Positions 19,212 to 21,657 of a stretch of DNA of 21,657 nucleotides are shown in pieces (within the stretch, counting starts at the first letter, position 1; every line of letters starts with the position of its first letter). The notes under the pieces are model-generated. The model was not told where the DNA came from and did no database searches. It saw nothing but the letters and a program-made list of their open reading frames with translations. Source of the DNA: Pigoraptor chileana (taxonomy: Eukaryota; Opisthokonta; Filasterea); contig CALSCR010001511.1 of the NCBI GenBank assembly GCA_943704495.1, forward strand, positions 1 through 21,657, read 5' to 3'. The position numbers and the translations under genes are program-made.

Positions 19212-19807
19212 TCGCACACACATGTCATCTGCTACATACCCATCCCAATGCTGTTGTAAAGCAAAAGCAATTTGAAGAATTTTACGTGATTTGTTGCAGG
19301 TCTACAAAATCATTATTTTAATTACTAAAAACAATTTATATGAACATTGTTTTTGTGCGTTTAAACAACAATTTATTGACATTGTTTTTGTTCATATCGG
19401 AAACGTATTGCGTAAAGGTGAGCGTCAGACTGTGCATATTTGTTTCGCATAGCAATCATTCATTGTGCGACCCAGACCACCTCCAAGCACTCCACCGTAT
19501 CCCCATCTCAACCCCCACACTCCCTCTTTCCCACTCATCCCTCTCTCACTCCCCTTCTCTTCAGTAGTGGCCGTTCCAGCCACCACCCGCGACAACCCGT
19601 GTCGAAAAGAGTGCATACAGCGCTAGAGATGCAATTTCAACAATTTACAGGACCAAATTATGTAACACACGAGCACAATTATAACCAAACACAAGCGCGA
19701 GTCTTCAGGAACCAAAAAAGAAGAACAAACAACGAGCAAGACGCTTAAGTTCAAAAGAAAGCCACACTTATACGCACGCAAACACAGTGCGTTTTGCGGA
19801 ATTGAAT
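19212..19807. other. Convergent region between UBX and ILV6 genes, with possible extra UBX exon
   Basis: About 600 bp between two converging stop codons. It contains an AT-rich repeat (19325-19397), then a pyrimidine tract of about 60 bases ending CTTCTCTTCAG at 19564, which looks like a splice acceptor. An open frame from 19565 to 19748 follows. No canonical AATAAA was seen downstream of UBX on the plus strand. On the minus strand the nearest AATAAA (19377-19372) is about 430 bases past the ILV6 stop. Confidence 0.5.
19325..19397. repeat. Imperfect AT-rich tandem repeat, about 36-bp period
   Basis: ACAATTTA occurs at 19331 and 19368, and ACATTGTTTTTGT at 19344 and 19379, so two diverged units of about 36 bp lie side by side. 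The ends also form an inverted pair (ATATGAACA and TGTTCATAT). It lies just past the UBX stop codon and could be a 3' UTR structure or part of an intron. Confidence 0.75.
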
Positions 19808-21284
19808 TTAGCCGGGAGGGAGTGCTGTTTCGTCAACAGCGGGCGATGCCTTTGTCTCTTCGTGCTTGTTGTGTTGGAGGGCACCCACTGGCGAACGCGG
19901 CTGAACCATGACGCCTGTTTTGTAGTCGTTTGTTTGTCGTTGTTTGTTGTTGTTGTTCATCGATACACGAATATAATCAGACAGGTTTACAAGAAGCATC
20001 CCAATCATATGTCCTCACGCACACGCACATATACACATTCACATACACACACACACACACACACACAAAAACAAACATAAGGGAGCATTTCTTCAATGGT
20101 AGCACGGCAAAGGCCACAAATTGCTCTCGCACTGTCTCTGATCAACAGGGAGGAATTGAGGAAGCTAACACCACTATCATACCTACAGCATGCAAGTGTG
20201 CCCACAGCAAAGCATGACAGGAACGGGAACACATAGCCGCGTGTTGCTTCTACCACCGCCGCAATCATACCCACAACATGCTTGTGTGCTCACAGAACAC
20301 CACGACAAGAACGGGAATACATACCCGAGCGTGTTGCCTCTATGATACCATACGGCTTCATCAATTTGATAAATGCGTCGATGCGGCGCGACCATGACGT
20401 CAATTCGATGATGAGGTGTTCGCTTCCAATGTCCACAACGCGGCCGTCAAAGAGCTTTGTGAGCTGCAGACAGACATGCATTCATTGGGTGTCTGTAAGT
20501 GTCTTTCCCTTTGGGACTTAAGTAGCTTTCACTCGGAAGTTATGCGGATCCACTCGATTTTCCATAACGAATAGGGTGTCTGTGGGCACATGCTCATAAA
20601 CTTCACAGCTACGCAAGATGTATGATTCAAGTCTTGTCCTAGGCGCAGTGGCGCAGTGCCCAAGCACTCCACAACAGCTCCGCGAGAAAGGAAGCGATTT
20701 GAGCAACTTGCCTCCACAATGGCCTGTCGGTGAAGATGCTCGGCGATGAGGTCGCCGGGAAGTCCCTTGTTGCGCGTGGACACCTTTGGTTGATTGTGCA
20801 ACAGACACATCCAGCAGGAGTACACACACGAAATGTCAAATGAATTGATATTACGGGTGGGTGGCGGAGATACCACACGGACAGATATTTACCGGTCGAA
20901 GCCCAATGTGCAGCCAACACACACACTTCCAACCGAAACCGATTGAGCAGACAGGCGCATGCAAATGCCCAAATATGCTCACCTTCACAAGAAGAAGCTC
21001 CCGCTCAACCAGGTGGGTGTTCGTGTAGTCTAGAACGGCATACACATGGACAAGATCCTCAAGCTGTTTCCGCGCCTGCTGCATCTTCGTCTCCTGCACA
21101 GGAACAGACATGCAGTGCGCACGCATCAGACCACGACACAAACACAGAGTGAATAAGGAGAAAAAGTTGGGACATTTGCAGAATTACGACGTTGGCTAAG
21201 AAGACCGGGTTGCACCACACAATAGGTGTCGTACATGCGTCCAGTGAAGTGATTGTAACACCAACAAATGCGCACACACACACG

Positions 21285-21316
<32 letters not shown>

Positions 21317-21559
21317 AACACACACACATGCCCTGCCAATGCCAAGTGCTCACACACCGAGACAGGCACACACGCACATATGCATGCATACACAGTGAAT
21401 CGCACGCACACGTCAACACATCCATCCGCTCCAGTGACGCACCTGGCCCCTGAGGACGATTGTCATGCGCGACAGCTGCGGAATGTCGGTTGCGCTGACG
21501 ACAAGCGAGTCAATGTTAAAACCGCGCGCAGCAAGAAGACCGCTGACCTTTGCGAGGAC
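19808..21559 (-). CDS. ILV6: Acetolactate synthase small (regulatory) subunit, 3' part
   Basis: Five terminal exons on the minus strand (21559-21443, 21093-20983, 20783-20712, 20463-20325, 19914-19808) give 181 residues. The 5' exons lie beyond the right edge. The first visible exon is the ACT domain: [19 protein letters not shown] then [10 protein letters not shown]. Next come [18 protein letters not shown] and VERELLLVK, both hallmark motifs of acetolactate synthase small subunits. The C-terminal domain follows: [39 protein letters not shown], then VMVQPRSP and a short tail. The protein stimulates the catalytic subunit and confers valine feedback inhibition at the first common step of valine, leucine and isoleucine synthesis, normally in mitochondria in fungi or plastids in plants. 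The missing N-terminus should hold the targeting peptide. One intron is GC-AG. A tandem duplication overlaps the end of exon 20463-20325. Confidence 0.93.
20045..20066. repeat. (CA)n run in the last ILV6 intron
   Basis: A short CA run on the plus strand in the intron 20324-19915. It is one of the dinucleotide tracts found in many introns of the window. Confidence 0.9.
20175..20345 (-). repeat. 88-bp tandem duplication spanning an ILV6 exon end and donor
   Basis: Two units, about 20181-20256 and 20269-20345, are offset by 88 bp and roughly four fifths identical by eye (ACATGCTTGTGTG / GCATGCAAGTGTG, GAACGGGAA, CGTGTTGC). On the sense strand the first unit includes the last bases of the coding exon (GAGGCAACACGC) and the donor GGGTATGT. 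The second unit inside the intron has GAAGCAACACGC and GGCTATGT, a decayed donor copy. The duplication must have copied the exon-intron junction. Confidence 0.85.
20464..20711 (-). other. GC-AG intron in ILV6
   Basis: The exon ends CATTGTGGAG and the intron begins GCAAGTTGC. The acceptor is GTCTGCAG|CTCACA. AG|GCAAGT is the ideal context for the GC-AG class. The phase-0 join gives HRQAIVE|LTKLFDG, matching the known continuity of small-subunit proteins. No GT donor nearby restores the frame as well. Confidence 0.8.
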
Positions 21560-21576
21560 CTAAGCAGCGTGCGCGC

Positions 21577-21582
<6 letters not shown>

Positions 21583-21657
<75 letters not shown>
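21583..21657. repeat. (GT)n microsatellite at right edge
   Basis: About 37 GT units run to the end of the window. In the sense of ILV6 this is a CA run lying 24 bases upstream of the acceptor CTTAG|GTCCTC. It belongs to an intron that continues outside the window. Confidence 0.95.

Noticed and set aside
1-21657. Search for reverse transcriptase, transposase, integrase or capsid-like frames
   Set aside because: No such motifs, terminal repeats or target duplications were recognised on either strand. The window appears free of recognisable mobile elements.

Overview
This is a stretch of nuclear DNA from a unicellular eukaryote. Five of the six genes recognised show spliceosomal introns, and the sixth (the SET-like gene) runs into one at the window edge. 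One gene is a receptor tyrosine kinase with an HRDLAARN catalytic loop. Another is a Dug2-type WD40-M20 peptidase, a family best known from fungi. A third is the regulatory subunit of acetolactate synthase. Together they suggest a free-living, amino-acid-synthesising protist on or near the opisthokont line, such as a unicellular holozoan. The species cannot be named from the sequence. Long CA/TG dinucleotide runs sit in many introns and form both window edges, so the window may be a contig broken at microsatellites.

Layout from left to right. (1) 76-351, minus: first exon of a secreted or ER-targeted SET-like protein, which continues beyond the left edge. (2) 885-5097, plus: three-exon receptor tyrosine kinase with a beta-helix ectodomain, one membrane span, a kinase domain and a tyrosine-rich tail. 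(3) 6136-7718, plus: four-exon hemerythrin-like HHE protein. (4) 15849-8240, minus: an 18-exon, about 1064-residue Dug2 homologue, reconstructed exon by exon with all intron phases agreeing. (5) 16521-19211, plus: eight-exon membrane-anchored UBX-domain protein. (6) 21559-19808, minus: last five exons of an ILV6-type acetolactate synthase small subunit, whose 5' part lies beyond the right edge.

Genes 1/2 and 4/5 are divergent pairs with intergenic regions of about 530 and 670 bp. Genes 3/4 and 5/6 are convergent. The genes do not form a pathway. Dug2 (glutathione degradation) and ILV6 (branched-chain amino acid synthesis) are both amino-acid metabolism. The UBX protein is probably a Cdc48/p97 adaptor, the hemerythrin protein an iron or oxygen binder, and the kinase a cell-surface receptor.

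The main points of interest are the complete non-obviously-fungal Dug2 gene, whose WD40 introns recur at the same place in successive blades and whose M20 site has Asn in place of a metal-binding Asp; the kinase with a 3.1 kb intronless first exon; two GC-AG introns; a tandem duplication across a splice donor in ILV6; and dinucleotide repeats that are frequent in introns but nearly absent between genes. All exon boundaries were found by eye from splice signals, reading phase and protein similarity recalled from known families. No alignment or database search was run.
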